Source: Prevotella sp.
GTDB lineage: Bacteria; Bacteroidota; Bacteroidia; Bacteroidales; Bacteroidaceae
NCBI GenBank assembly: GCA_022779305.1
Contig: JALFSW010000051.1
Coordinates: 1-38,929, forward strand
Direction: 5' to 3'
DNA: 38,929 bases
Position 1 is the stretch's first letter. The number at the start of each line of letters is the position of its first letter. Both the position numbers and the translations under genes were made by a program. Below, piece by piece: positions 1-11,300 of this stretch. Below the pieces are notes generated by a model that made no database searches, was not told the DNA's origin, and saw only the letters and a list, made by a program, of their open reading frames with translations.

Positions 1-143
1 AAACGTGTAGCAAACGTGTAGCAAACGTGTAGCAAACATGTAGCAAACGTGTAGCAAACATGTAGCAAACATGTAGCAAACGTGTAGCAAACGTGTAGCA
101 AACGTGTAGCAAACATGTAGCAAACGTGTAGCAAACGTGTAGC
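1..143. repeat. 11-bp tandem repeat array, 13 units
   Basis: Thirteen perfect-length head-to-tail copies of an 11-bp unit, AAACRTGTAGC, starting at base 1, so the array probably continues outside the window. Only the fifth base varies: units 4, 6, 7 and 11 carry A (AAACATGTAGC) and the other nine carry G. The array ends abruptly at 144. On the minus strand it contains no stop codon, so automated callers could report a meaningless repetitive protein there. It could be an iteron-like protein-binding array, or a slipped intergenic repeat at which an assembly broke; the sequence does not decide between these. Confidence 0.95.
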
Positions 144-184
144 AAAAGCTGTATATAATAAGGAATAAAAAATGGATGGTAGAC

Positions 185-218
185 AAAAAAAAGCGTTCCA
201 TACTCACGTACAGAACGC
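185..218 (-). terminator. Rho-independent terminator of the 309-611 gene
   Basis: On the minus strand a 6-bp stem GCGTTC/GAACGC (213-218 pairing with 193-198) with a 14-nt loop is followed directly by eight T residues (192-185). It lies about 90 bases downstream of the stop codon of the minus-strand gene at 309-611, which it would terminate. Between the terminator and that stop I see no other gene that I trust. Confidence 0.7.
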
Positions 219-308
219 CCAAACAATCTTCTAACCTAAAAAATATTTAACCTTAAAACTATGAGTGAAAAATTAAATTACGAAATCTCTATAAGTAGAG
301 GGAGTAGA

Positions 309-611
309 TTAATCTTCTTCCTCTTGGCAAAGCTCACGCAGTTTGTCCTCGATAGTGATAGTTACATTGTTCGTGTTGATGTTTGCATCAACGGCTTTGA
401 GTTTCGCCTGATGGAACTCCAATAATCGAAGTTCAGCATTGACACGGTCATCGGGTGCTAAGCCCATTTGGTCGATTTCAAACTGTGTCATGCCATTATC
501 TACAACCTCTGTGAAGTATTTCGTGGAGTGGGCTCTTAGATAGCCTTTCAAAGGGTTGTCTTTGTTTGGCGTGCCTTTCACACGCCCCCCTGTTTTCATT
601 CCTTTAGCCAT
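309..611 (-). CDS. Small basic N-terminus protein, candidate small terminase-like
   Basis: A 100-residue protein. I start it at the ATG at 611 (MAKGMKTGGRVKGTPNK) rather than at 638, because the family I recognise begins at this motif. The Lys/Gly-rich K-T-G-G-R-x-K-G-T-P-N-K start is typical of small DNA-associated proteins of Bacteroidota phages, some annotated as terminase small subunits. The rest is predicted helical (D-R-V-N-A-E-L-R-L-L-E-F-H is amphipathic) with an acidic C-terminus. It lies alone on the minus strand, with its own TATCTTTG promoter and a terminator, about 17 kb from the portal and large terminase. The small-terminase role is an inference; it could be an unrelated DNA-binding protein. 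Confidence 0.7.
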   Translation of the reverse strand: MAKGMKTGGRVKGTPNKDNPLKGYLRAHSTKYFTEVVDNGMTQFEIDQMGLAPDDRVNAELRLLEFHQAKLKAVDANINTNNVTITIEDKLRELCQEEED

Positions 612-613
612 GC

Positions 614-679
614 TACAATACTTAAAATATAGATGCAAAGATATGGTATTATCTTAGCGCACGAATTATAAGTATTGTA
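614..679. promoter_or_regulatory. Divergent promoter region with 11-bp inverted repeat
   Basis: The gap between the divergent genes at 611 and 699 contains a perfect inverted repeat: TACAATACTTA (614-624) and TAAGTATTGTA (669-679), 44 bases apart. Between the arms lies a minus-strand promoter box TATCTTTG (636-643, read on the minus strand), which fits the Bacteroidota -7 consensus TAnnTTTG. A weaker plus-strand box TATCTTAG (650-657) also lies there. Each arm would fall just downstream of one start site, so the arms could be operators that control both transcription units together. The sequences are seen directly; regulation is inferred. Confidence 0.5.
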
Positions 680-698
680 ACATCAACTTTATCAGAGT

Positions 699-1190
699 AT
701 GTTAGGAAAGATTATCGGAGCAGGTGTAGGAGCTGCAGCCTCTATCTTCGGAGGTATCAAGGCATCAAAAGCCATAAAGAGAATGAAGCGTGCCCTTGAG
801 GAGCAGCGAAAGAAAAATCAGAACTGGTATGACCAGCGTTATAATGAGGATGCCACACAGCGTGCAGATGCGCAGCGTATTCTCACCAAGACGGAAGAAG
901 CGTTTCGTAACAGAAACCGTGCGGCACAGGGTGCTGCAGCTGTGATGGGTGGCACGGAGGAGAGCGTTGCTGCAACAAAAGCCGCCAATTCACAGGCTTT
1001 GGCAGACGCTACAAGTCAGATTGCAGTTAATGCTGAGGCACGCAAAGACCAGATTGAGCAGACCTATCAACAGAACGATAGAAACATCCAAAATCAACTG
1101 AACAATCTTGAGCTGCAAAAAGCCAATGCCATCAGTCAAGCGGCACAAGGTGCTGCTTCTTCTGCATCAGAAATAGGAGGTTTGTTTTAA
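699..1190 (+). CDS. Small Ala/Gln-rich coiled-coil protein, T7 gp14-like internal virion protein candidate
   Basis: A 163-residue protein. It starts with a glycine/alanine-rich hydrophobic stretch (IIGAGVGAAASIFGG, residues 5-19) and continues as a long charged, Ala/Gln/Asn-rich helix (about 22-150) that is probably coiled coil, ending in GGLF. It has no signal peptide and no cysteines. Size, composition and the short hydrophobic start are like the T7 ejection protein gp14, which crosses the outer membrane. It is also the first of three co-directional genes of increasing size, just as T7 14-15-16 are. I infer an ejection or internal-core role. There is no detectable enzymatic motif. Confidence 0.75.
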   Translation: MLGKIIGAGVGAAASIFGGIKASKAIKRMKRALEEQRKKNQNWYDQRYNEDATQRADAQRILTKTEEAFRNRNRAAQGAAAVMGGTEESVAATKAANSQALADATSQIAVNAEARKDQIEQTYQQNDRNIQNQLNNLELQKANAISQAAQGAASSASEIGGLF

Positions 1191-1202
1191 TCAGATAGGG
1201 CT

Positions 1203-2375
1203 ATGACAAAAATAGGAAATGAACAGGTAAAACCTATTAGTAGGCAAGCGAATATTCCTCCTGCCATTGACAGTTCATTGCAGGGGGCTCCAGGCAGTAA
1301 GCCAAACGAGGAGGCTACTGCCAAAGAAGAGGCACAGACTCCAAAGCAGAATAATGCGCCTACAGCATCGCAACCTGCACAGCCTGCAGAAACATCACAA
1401 CCTGCCTCTACAACATCGGCTACACCCGACCACAAGGCGGATCTCATCGGTTATGACACTCAGATAAACATACTGAAGAGAGCACGGGAAGCCTATGCCA
1501 AAGCCAACGAGACAGAGGAGGAGCGCAAAAAACGTGAGAAGCGAGAAAAGTCGAAGCGTATTATTGCTGCCGTTGGTGATGGTATCAGGGCATTGTCTAA
1601 CCTTTATTTCACATCGCAGTACGCTCCCAATATGTATAATCCCAATGATAGTCAATTGGCAAAGGAGGACGCACGGCAAGAGAAACTGAAAGCCGAGCGT
1701 GAGGCAAACAGAGATAAGTATCTCAATTACTCTTTGCGGATTGGCAACCTTGAGAATGAGCGTACAAGTGCTCTTAGAGAAATGGAGGAAAGGGCTGAAA
1801 GGCTTAGACTTGTACGAGAGAGAGGCGGTAGGGAGAAAGAGGCGCATAAATGGCTTGCTGACATTCAGCCTGATAAGAAGCGTGAACAGGCAGCCAAAGC
1901 CAATGCTGCTGATAGTGTTGCTAAGGCGAGAAAAGCCGAAGCCGACAATGCGGCTGCAATACAGCAAGCAAGGCTTAATACGGAGAAAGAGAAAGGAAAT
2001 ACCGAAAAGAGCAGACAGGCGAATTTACGTGCAGGCACAGAAGAGAAGAAAGCCGGAGCATCATTGAAGCGTTCTGGGATAGCTGTGAACAATGCTCGTA
2101 TTGGAGCGATAAACCGTAGTAATGTCAGTGAGTTTTCTGCCTACGATAGTAAAGGACGAGTATATAAATTCAGAACAAAAGCTGCGGCAGATGACTTTGC
2201 TAAGAGGAATGGAACATTCCACGCAGAGAATAAGACCGAAATGATTACAACGACTATTCCCAACAAATTAAACCCAAAGGAGCCGATTACAAAGACGGTT
2301 ACCAAAACATCAAGCAGTGGAGGTTATTCTCAAAAGCCACCACAGAAAAAGAGTACAGGAGTTAAGTGGAAGTAA
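1203..2375 (+). CDS. Coiled-coil putative internal virion/ejection protein
   Basis: A 390-residue protein that starts 12 bases after the preceding stop. Residues 1-80 are a disordered Pro/Ala/Gln/Thr-rich leader. Residues about 85-125 are a charged helix (E-E-E-R-K-K-R-E-K-R). A conserved-looking stretch, IRALSNLYFTSQYAPNMYNP, follows near 130-150. A Lys/Glu/Ala coiled coil covers about 155-300, and a Ser/Thr/Lys tail ends in KSTGVKWK. I recognise the L-Y-F-T-S-Q-Y-A-P-N motif from other Bacteroidota phage proteins encoded near capsid genes, but know no assigned function. By position between the gp14-like gene and the giant gene it is a candidate for the T7 gp15 role (ejection conduit). That analogy is inference. 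Confidence 0.75.
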   Translation: MTKIGNEQVKPISRQANIPPAIDSSLQGAPGSKPNEEATAKEEAQTPKQNNAPTASQPAQPAETSQPASTTSATPDHKADLIGYDTQINILKRAREAYAKANETEEERKKREKREKSKRIIAAVGDGIRALSNLYFTSQYAPNMYNPNDSQLAKEDARQEKLKAEREANRDKYLNYSLRIGNLENERTSALREMEERAERLRLVRERGGREKEAHKWLADIQPDKKREQAAKANAADSVAKARKAEADNAAAIQQARLNTEKEKGNTEKSRQANLRAGTEEKKAGASLKRSGIAVNNARIGAINRSNVSEFSAYDSKGRVYKFRTKAAADDFAKRNGTFHAENKTEMITTTIPNKLNPKEPITKTVTKTSSSGGYSQKPPQKKSTGVKWK

Positions 2376-2398
2376 TAATAATATAACATACTATCTAT

Positions 2399-5300
2399 AT
2401 GGGAAAGCAAGATAAGCCTTTACGCAAACTATATACCTCATTAAGGAGTAACAACTATGATGTGCCTGATAACTATGAAAGTTTTGAACGCACATTAACA
2501 GAATCAGGGCAAGCTGGTGCTCAAAGTCGACGTGCTCTACATGAGTCTCTGAAAAAGGGCAATTATGATGTACCAGATAATTACGACAGCTTCTATAAGT
2601 CACTTTTTACTCCTGTAAACAGTACGACTTCAATGGCTATTGGTAGTGAGCCTGCAAAACCAGCACCACAGAAGCCTGTAAGACCACAACAGGTTCAGAA
2701 ACCTCAGGGTAGACCTATGACTGCTGCTGAAAAAGCAAGTATGATAAGCAATGTACGTGGTATTGTACGCAGCACGCAGGCTGGAATGCAACGCACGACA
2801 AATATGATGACCTATGCCAATAAAAAAGCAGGGTTACATGTTGAGCCTGTAAAACTTGGGCAAAAATCCAATGTGGTAGAGACAGCCAAGCAGTATAACC
2901 CGAAAACTGGCAAGATGCAGCCGCGCTACTTGACAGAGGCTGGGAACGAGTATGATGATAAAGTACAGGCTGACATGGAGCAGGCGGCTATCGATGAGCA
3001 GAAGCGACGTGAGTTAAACCCTGTGCAATCGCAGTTGGAAGACGCATACAGTGAGCGAGACCGATTGGAAGAAGCTGCGAGTGCCCGGCTAAAAGAACTT
3101 CAGGAAGCGTATAACAACAGACCTTGGTATCAGCGTGTACTCACGGAGATGGGTAAGGCTGCACACTCCGACATGGACCCTGCCGCTACTGCTACCGACC
3201 CGGAACACATGGGCTTTGAGCAAGATGAGCAGTATATGCAACTGATGTCGGCTATCCGCAAGAACCACCATACCATACAGACGCTGGAGGATAAGAAGAA
3301 CGGTAAAATGAATAGTTTTTGGCATTCGTTAGGCACTGCGTTCACCAACGGATACACTTTTGCTGATGGATTGCCAGAGATGCGAGATGCCACAGCCCTA
3401 CTCAACGCACAGAAACACATTAACAGCATCAACCGCAAACGGCAGACGGGGCAGGCTCTCACAAAGAAAGAAAAAGCAGCGGAAGCGGTACTTCGCAATA
3501 CACAGACCGATAATGTCGTACAGGACACGTATGGTAGTGAATACGGGGCGTGGGGGCGTGCTGGTAGTGGAATGGCACAGAGCATTGACTTCATGAAAGA
3601 CTTTTTGCTGTCGCCCGGTGCTGGCAACATAGCAAAAGGCATTGCAGGTAAGGTGGCTGGAGTTGGAGGAAAGTATCTTGCCAAGAAAGCAGGTGAAACC
3701 GCTGTTAAAGCTACTGCAAAGGCTATCGCACGAGCCACTCTTAAGGCGACAGGTGTTGTGGCAGGTGCGCACGCTGCCGGTGCTGTAATCAGTAACACGA
3801 CAGGTATAGGGCGCACTGCTGCTAAAATGGCACAGTTGGGTGCTGGTACTGTTGGTATGGATAAGAACGGCAACTACAAAATTGAGAATCAGCAAGACCT
3901 AATGAATGCTTTTGTGGAAGCAGAGCGTGAGCAAATAGGGGAAAACGGTTCAGAAATGTTCGGTGAGTTCATACCAGGAGGAAAGGTGCTAAGCGCTGCC
4001 GGCAAGAAAGCATTAAGCAAGATAGGTCTCGGAAAAATATCCAACATGCTGACCAGTATCGGCAATAAGGCATGGTATAAGAACTACACAAACCTGCTTA
4101 GTAAGGGTGGATATAGCGGCATACCAGGCGAAGCATTAGAAGAATATGAGGGCATGTTCTTTGACGCACTTACGGGACACGCTGATGAAGCGGTGCAGGG
4201 TTTTACAGACCCGAAACAACAGGTAGATATATGGTTAGGGTGTGCCACTATGGGTGCACTTCTTGGAGCTGTGCCTATGGGATTGCACATTCAGGGCTAC
4301 TACAGGTACAAGCATGGTATGAACAGGGCGGACAAGGTGGCAGATTTTCGTTTTACTACCGATAAATGGCAGCCACTGAAAGAACAGATAGATCAGACCG
4401 ACAACGGTAATATATCTGGGTTTGTAGTGGACAACATATTGAACAACAAAGAACTGGAGCCGCAGGAGAAAGAAGCCGCTATGGACTATGTCCGCAATCT
4501 TACAAAGTTCCGTGGCTTCAATATTGCGCAGGTGAACAACGCTGATGAAGCTGCGAGCGAGACACAGGCAGAAAGCATTGAGCCGCAGAATGAGGAACGC
4601 AGGCAGCAGGACGCAGACCGCCAACAGGCATATGAAATGGGTCGTGAGGCAGCTGACATGGTAGATACAGAGGGCGACCGTTCAAATGCCGATGCAGTTG
4701 TGCTCCACATGCGTGAAGCCTACAATGAAATCGAGCGAGTATTTGATGATGATGCAGAAATGCGCCTTTCGCAGCTTGAAAATGACCCTTGGGAAGTGCT
4801 GAATGACCAATCGCTAACTCCCGAACAGCAGGATGCAGTAGCATATTTTGTCAATTCCAAGGCTGCAATGGATGGACTAAACGATGCCGCCAACGAAAGA
4901 AGCGATAACAAACGTGATGAAGCTGTACAACAAATAGAGCAGCGTACTAACAAACAGAGTGGCATGATACACCCTGCAACACTGAAAGTCGATGACCGGC
5001 AGGTTTATATTGTCAGTGGTAATGTTGCTATGTTCCCTGATGGGTCAGGCGTGGATATTCATCATTCATCGGAAAGTGTTGTTGTGTATGATGCGGAAAC
5101 AGGCGAGAAGAAATTCATATCGCCAGAGCAAATCTACAAAGTAGATGAACCAATGGACCCTAACATAGAGTTGCAAGCCGCTGATGAGGCAATCAAGGCA
5201 GAACAACAGGTCGTGCTGGGAAATGACACAGAAGCCGGAGAAGAAATACCCGAACAGGCAGAGAAGGTTGCCAATCATGGTGTTACTTCTGATGTACAGA

Positions 5301-8300
5301 ATGAAAGTGAGGTAAATTTACCACAAAGCGAAAATATACAGCAAAACGGCACAGAAAGTTCTGATAACTCGCAAGAAGAGATTGGGAAAGGATCTGTTTT
5401 GAGTACTATTCCTACTGATGAGCAAGGGCAGCCAATCTACGAACAGACCGACCCAGATACGGCTTGGGTTGCTATCTTAGAGCAGGCAGAGGGGAATGAA
5501 GATATTGCAAAGAAAGTCGCTGATGATATGGTTTCTGAGATGAATTCAGCCCTTAGACGTGCCGAGAAAGCAAAGAGCAAAGGCGGTAGCACTGTTGCCG
5601 AGAAGATTGCAGCAGAGAAAGAACGTGTTAATGCAATTGAACAAGCAAAGGCTAATCTATTGCATTGGCATAAGATTGCGAGCACCCCTCAAAGATTGCA
5701 AGAAGCGAAAGAACAGGAAGCAAAAGAAGCGATAGAGCGTGAAGTGATAGAGCTACAGAATAGCGAAACGCTCAATGGTGTTCCAGATTATACAGAAGAC
5801 AGTCCGCAGGATAGCCGTGCACGTGGGTATCGCCGTGTGAATGGTTATAAGGTGGACAGACAAAAGCCGATTAAAGCAGTGCAGGGCAAGGAGGTAAGTG
5901 TTAAGTTTGATGATAAGAATATTCCAACAGGACGTGTTGCGGTTATTGACGTGAAAGAATTGCAGTCGAGCCACAGAAACGGACAGCGGAATCCTTTACA
6001 TTTTATCAACGAAGCGCAACCAAAGGAGCGTAAAGATGATGCAAGCGTGAATGCTGCACGAAAGATAGCAAGCAGTATTCGCCCAGAAGAGATTACATCT
6101 TCTGTTACGGCTTATACTGGTGCGCCTACTACTAATAGTCGTGGAGAGGTTATTCAGGGCAATAACCGTAGTGCTGCATTGAGAGAGATGTGGGATAACC
6201 ATCCAGAGCAGGCGAAGAAATACAAGCAATACCTTATTGACCATGCATCAGAGTTCGGTCTTGATGCGGAAGAGGTTGCAAAGATGGAGCGTCCTGCTCT
6301 TGTAAATATGCTTGATGTGAGCGATGAGGAGGCTATTACTCTTGGTCAGTTTGTGGCGAGCGATACCGAAAGCGGAGGTGTCGAACGTATCAAACCAAAG
6401 AATGTCGTTAAGAAATTGGGCGATAAGATGAAGAGCTTTGCTAATATCTTATTGCGTTCTTCTGACGAAACAGCGTCTTTCTCATCGCTCATTGATGAAA
6501 ACGGAATTGATTCACTAAAGTGGCTGAATGCGCAAGGAGTGATTACTCCGACGCAATACAAGAGTGCGTTTGATAGTAAGGACAATCTAACAGCGGAAGC
6601 CAAGAACGACCTTAAAGGAATTTTGTATCAAAGCATCTTTGAGGGAGCAAACAGTAATCTTGAAGAGATGTTTAACACTTTGCCTGCAAAAGCACAAAAG
6701 GCGATTCTTGCTACTGCTTACAGAGATTTCGATAGTCCTGAATCTGAAAGAATAATTAATGATATTCAAGAGTCTATTGTTGCTTACTATGCGCTATCTC
6801 ATGATGCTGTATTTATGGCTGCAAAGAACCATAAGGATGCACGTATGGCTGTTGAGGCATGGAAACGGCAGTATGCTTTTGATGATGCTACAGGCGAAAG
6901 TTATTTACAATCGGAAAGATTTAGTACCTTTGCTCTATTGTTGGCTACTATGTATAAGGGTGATAGTCAAAATCTTATACAAGGAACTTTCAATAATATA
7001 TATAACCTTATTCAAGGTACGCAAGAGGCAACGCTATTCGCAGAGGCGGACACTACACCAAGAACGCTTGCGGAGGCAATCAAAGAAACATTAAATATAG
7101 AATATGATGGACAACAAAGAGGCAATGTATTGGCTGGCGATAATGCAGCAAGCCAAGAAAGGGAACGAGGACGCAGCGGAGATGCTACGCCAAGAGGACG
7201 AAGTGAGGATACAGATGGGACAAATGACCATCAAGGAGGAACTCGAGAATATAGTGGAGCGAGAGGAAATGACGATAAACGCACGCACATTATATCGGAG
7301 GAGGGAAGAAGACGAGCCGACAATGGAAGAACTTCGGCAGGGGAAGGTGATTTGGCGAAGACCGAAGAAAATGTAGAGAGAGAAGAAAATTCACCTCTTA
7401 CAAAAGAACAAGCAGAGGGTCTGATTGCATCTATGGAAGAAAATGCCATTGAAGACCCACAGATTAGCCTAACTCCTGAAGCGTGGATAAGAACATTTGG
7501 TATTAACAACTCTATTGAGACTCCAATAGGTAAGGTTAAAATGGGAGAAAACCAGTACGCTAAATTGCAAGATAAAAAGCGTACCTCAGAATTTGGTATG
7601 ATTTCTTTAACTTTATCAGACCCGGATGTTATTTTCGTAGAGCCAAGTGAAGCCAAAGGTAGAGAAGATACAGATAGGAAATTTTCTTATGTATTTGCGA
7701 AAACATTCAAGCATAATGGAGAAAAGATAAAGTATTATACTTCAGTAACAGTTTCTATTGACGGAATGGAAATCTCCGTGAGCAGCCATTTTGTTAATCC
7801 GAATAAGATGCTGAACAAGTTGGTTTCTTTTGAACGTGCATACACAAAAGAAACATTGTTCTCCAACAGCTCTGAAAAGCGCTTAGCTGAACATCAGAAT
7901 GATGTGCCGGACCTCCTTCCTACGCAAGAGAACAATGCTTCTTCTGTTGGCAAAGATAGTAAAGTTTCCGCTACGACGCAAGAAAAAGAGGAGAAATTTA
8001 AGCCATCTCCGAAGAAAGCAGACGAGAGCTTGTTGGATTATGCTGCCCGTGTGTCGGAAGAGTATGGTCATGCCAAAGCAATGGCGTCAGCTCGAGGGGA
8101 CACGGAGACCAATCCAACGGAAGCGCAGAAGAAAGCGGGCAACTATCGCAAGGGACATATCAAGGTTGATGGTTTCGATATAACTCTTGAAAATCCCAAG
8201 GGAAGTTCCCGCAGCGGAAAGGACGCCAACGGCAAGGAGTGGCATGTCACGATGAAACACGACTATGGCTATATCCGTGGTACGAAAGGAACTGATGGCG

Positions 8301-11300
8301 ACCATATCGATGTTTACCTGTCTGATAATCCAACGGCTGGGAATGTGTATGTAGTGGACCAAATCGACCAGCAGACAGGTGTATTTGATGAACACAAGGT
8401 GATGTACGGCTTTGGCTCAATGGAAGAAGCTGTACAGGCTTACCGTGACCAGTACGAAGATGGTTGGAAGGTAGGCAAAGTTACCGAGATTAGCCGTGAT
8501 GAGTTCAAGAAGTGGGTGAACAGTTCCACTCGCAAGACAAAGCCATTTGCGGATTATAAGAGCGTGAACTCGCTTGATACAGAACGCACACAATCAGGTA
8601 AAGATTATGCGCATAATCCAGAAGAAGTTATGCAAGATGATGATGCAGAGACAAGCCGCACCAGAGACGATAAGGCTGAGGTGGATACAAAAGAAGATGC
8701 TGATTTACAAGAAAATTTGTTGGAAGATGAAAAAAATCTTTTAGAGCTGAAAGATTTTGTGTCAAATACGGATGGCAGTAAGCGTGCAACCATTGACGGG
8801 AATAATTTTGATGCTGAAGCGTTGTATATTCCCCTGCTTATTGATGGCAAGCCATCAAACCTTGGTGTTGTGACAGTTGTTTCTGATAATGTATTGGATG
8901 ATGCTATGCAAATAGCTGTGTATGACTATTCTGGAGAAATCAACGAAAAGGGCGACATCGATTGGCAAAAATGGGGTGATTTAGCTGACGCCTATAATGA
9001 GCAGGCTGTCAATGCAGACAAAACGTATGAGCGTGGCGATACTGCAACTTTAGGTTTTCGCACAGTGGATGCAGCAATTAAGTTTGATGAATGGTTAAAA
9101 TCAAAGGAGAATAAGACTAAAAAGGTCGTCTCCGAACAAAAGCAGCAAACTACTGATACACTAAAGAACGATACTGAAGCAAAACAACTTGCAACAGATG
9201 CTGTACTTACGGCTTTGAACAGAGCAGGCATAGATGTGGTGGAAGCTACAGATGAGCGAGCTAAGGCTATGATAGGAGAACCTACTGAAGAAACGAAGCG
9301 CAAGGACTATACTTTATCTTCTGATCATCAAGATAATAGTGCTTTTAATGGAGTAGCCCCAAGTAGTGATATTGAGATTATGCAGACACCGCAGAGTATT
9401 GTTTATGGCTGGACTGTTGGTGGCAAAGTGTATCTAACAAAGGAAGGGTTTAACCCTGAAACACCTATTCATGAGTACACACACTTATGGGCAAACGCTA
9501 TGATGCAGCATAACAAGAAAGGCTGGGATAGTATTAAAGATTTGTTACGCAATACACCTATTTGGGAACAAGTCACAAAAGACCCAAACTATGTAAGCAT
9601 CAAAGACGATGAAGACGCCATTGCAAGTGAAGTACTGAGTCGTATTAGTGGTAAGGAGAATGCTAAGAAGATGGAAGCCGAGGCACAGAAAGCGATAGAT
9701 GAAGCAACAGGCGTTTTAGACAAGGCAAAGGCGGTGACACTGCTTGAGAGAATGAAGCGAGCACTGAACACTTTCTGGAGTTGGATCGGCAAAGAATTGT
9801 TCAAGATAAAGAAGTTTAACAGCATAGAAGAAATAACTGACAGAGTACTGTACGACTTGATAAATAAAACAGACTTGCAGGCAGGCAAGCAAGATAATAA
9901 GTCGCTTGTTGGTGTACACAATATTACAGAAGATAAGCTGTATAAAGCATTGAAGCAAGGAGGACTTGCTAATCCGTCGGTAGCCATTATAGATGTAGAT
10001 ACCCAAGTACATAACGGCTATGGTGAAATTTCGTTGCTAATGCCTTCTGCTAAAATAGATAAACGCCAAGGTAAGAACGCAGGTACATTTGAAGGCGATG
10101 CGTGGACACCGACGTACCCTACCATTGAAAAACAAATGAGCGATAAAGGTCGTTCACAAATGCATAAGGATATTAGCGATGTACCAAAAGAAATGCAGAG
10201 TGAAGTGCGTAACGCACTGAATGCTTGGCTTGATAACGGTAGCGATTATAACCTCCGATATCTCTACTTACATCAAAGAGGCGAGAGTACGGCTACGATA
10301 TTGTACCAATCTAAATATAGCGATGAGGTACATGATGCTATAATTGGGATAATGAAAGGAGCAAGTAGTATTTATTCTTTATCAAAAGACGATTTGCAGC
10401 AGCTGAAAGATTTGTTCATTGCAATAGAGCTTGATGGCAAAGAGTTAGCGTTTAATGAAAAGACAGAAGCTCGTAAAGCAAAGTTCAAAAATGCGTTGGA
10501 AAATTTATCAGCTAACTCTATGCATTATCGTTTGGCAGAGCAAAATCTGAAAGAAATAGAGGAATACGGTTTCTCCTTAGCTGATATAAAAGACTTTGTA
10601 GATAATGTAGAGCGTAATAGGAAAATGAATGGTAAAGCAAATACGTCCTCGACTCTACTTGCGGCTCGTGAAAAGGTAAAAGAACAAGGGTTGGAAGAAG
10701 ATTATAAGAAATGGTTACGTGGGCTTGACGAACGTTATGATACCAATGAGGTAATCTTTGACGGCTTTACGCCTTCAGGAAAGCGCAGGTATATTCCAAA
10801 CACCTTGGTGAATGTTTCGAAGATAATGAAGAAGCAAGGTAGAGAAGCATCTACAGGGTTAGGTGTTTCGTTCTCCAGCTTTGCCGCAAGCGTGATGAAT
10901 GTCAATGGCACATTGCAAGGTATTAAGAAAAGCAAGGGGAAGTTAACAACAGACCATAAGGACTTAGAAGCATTTGAGGAAAAATGGAAGCCAGTGTATT
11001 TTGAACTTGCGACAAAACTCCAGCCTGGTGCACAAAGTTTTGATGATTACGGCTTTGCTCGCCTACAAGAAGCGGTAGGCAAGGCAGATCCACAAAAGTA
11101 TCTTGAAAAAGAATATGGGGTGAGATTGTCGGATGAAGACATGCAGAAACTCAAAGACATGGTAAGGGCAATCAAAGAAGAACGTCCTGCAATGTACTTT
11201 GAGACAAAGTTTGAGCGTCCCGTAGGTTTTCAGGAATTTTCAAAAGCTATTGTTCCTGAAGATTTGTCGGAAGACTTAAAAGAAGCATTGAGGAGTAACG

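Noticed and set aside
172..235. 20-codon ORF MDGRQKK... across the terminator
   Set aside because: Too short and overlaps the hairpin and poly-A run of the minus-strand terminator.
1395..1967. 190-codon minus-strand frame
   Set aside because: Antisense to the coiled-coil gene 1203-2375; Leu/Ser/Cys-rich shadow of Lys/Glu/Ala codons.
3130..3873. 247-codon minus-strand frame inside the giant gene
   Set aside because: Ala/Pro/Ser-rich shadow of an Ala/Gly/Lys-rich coding part, with no protein-like pattern.
6759..7094. 111-codon plus-strand frame directly before the embedded ORF, same frame
   Set aside because: Composition is nearly all Leu/Met/Arg/Ile as expected from a shifted helical region, while the giant frame there is a well-formed ParB-linked domain. 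Only 7104-7376 is kept.
7899..8183. 94-codon +1 frame inside the giant gene
   Set aside because: Arg/Lys/Leu shadow composition; the giant frame enters the pyrophosphatase-like domain here.
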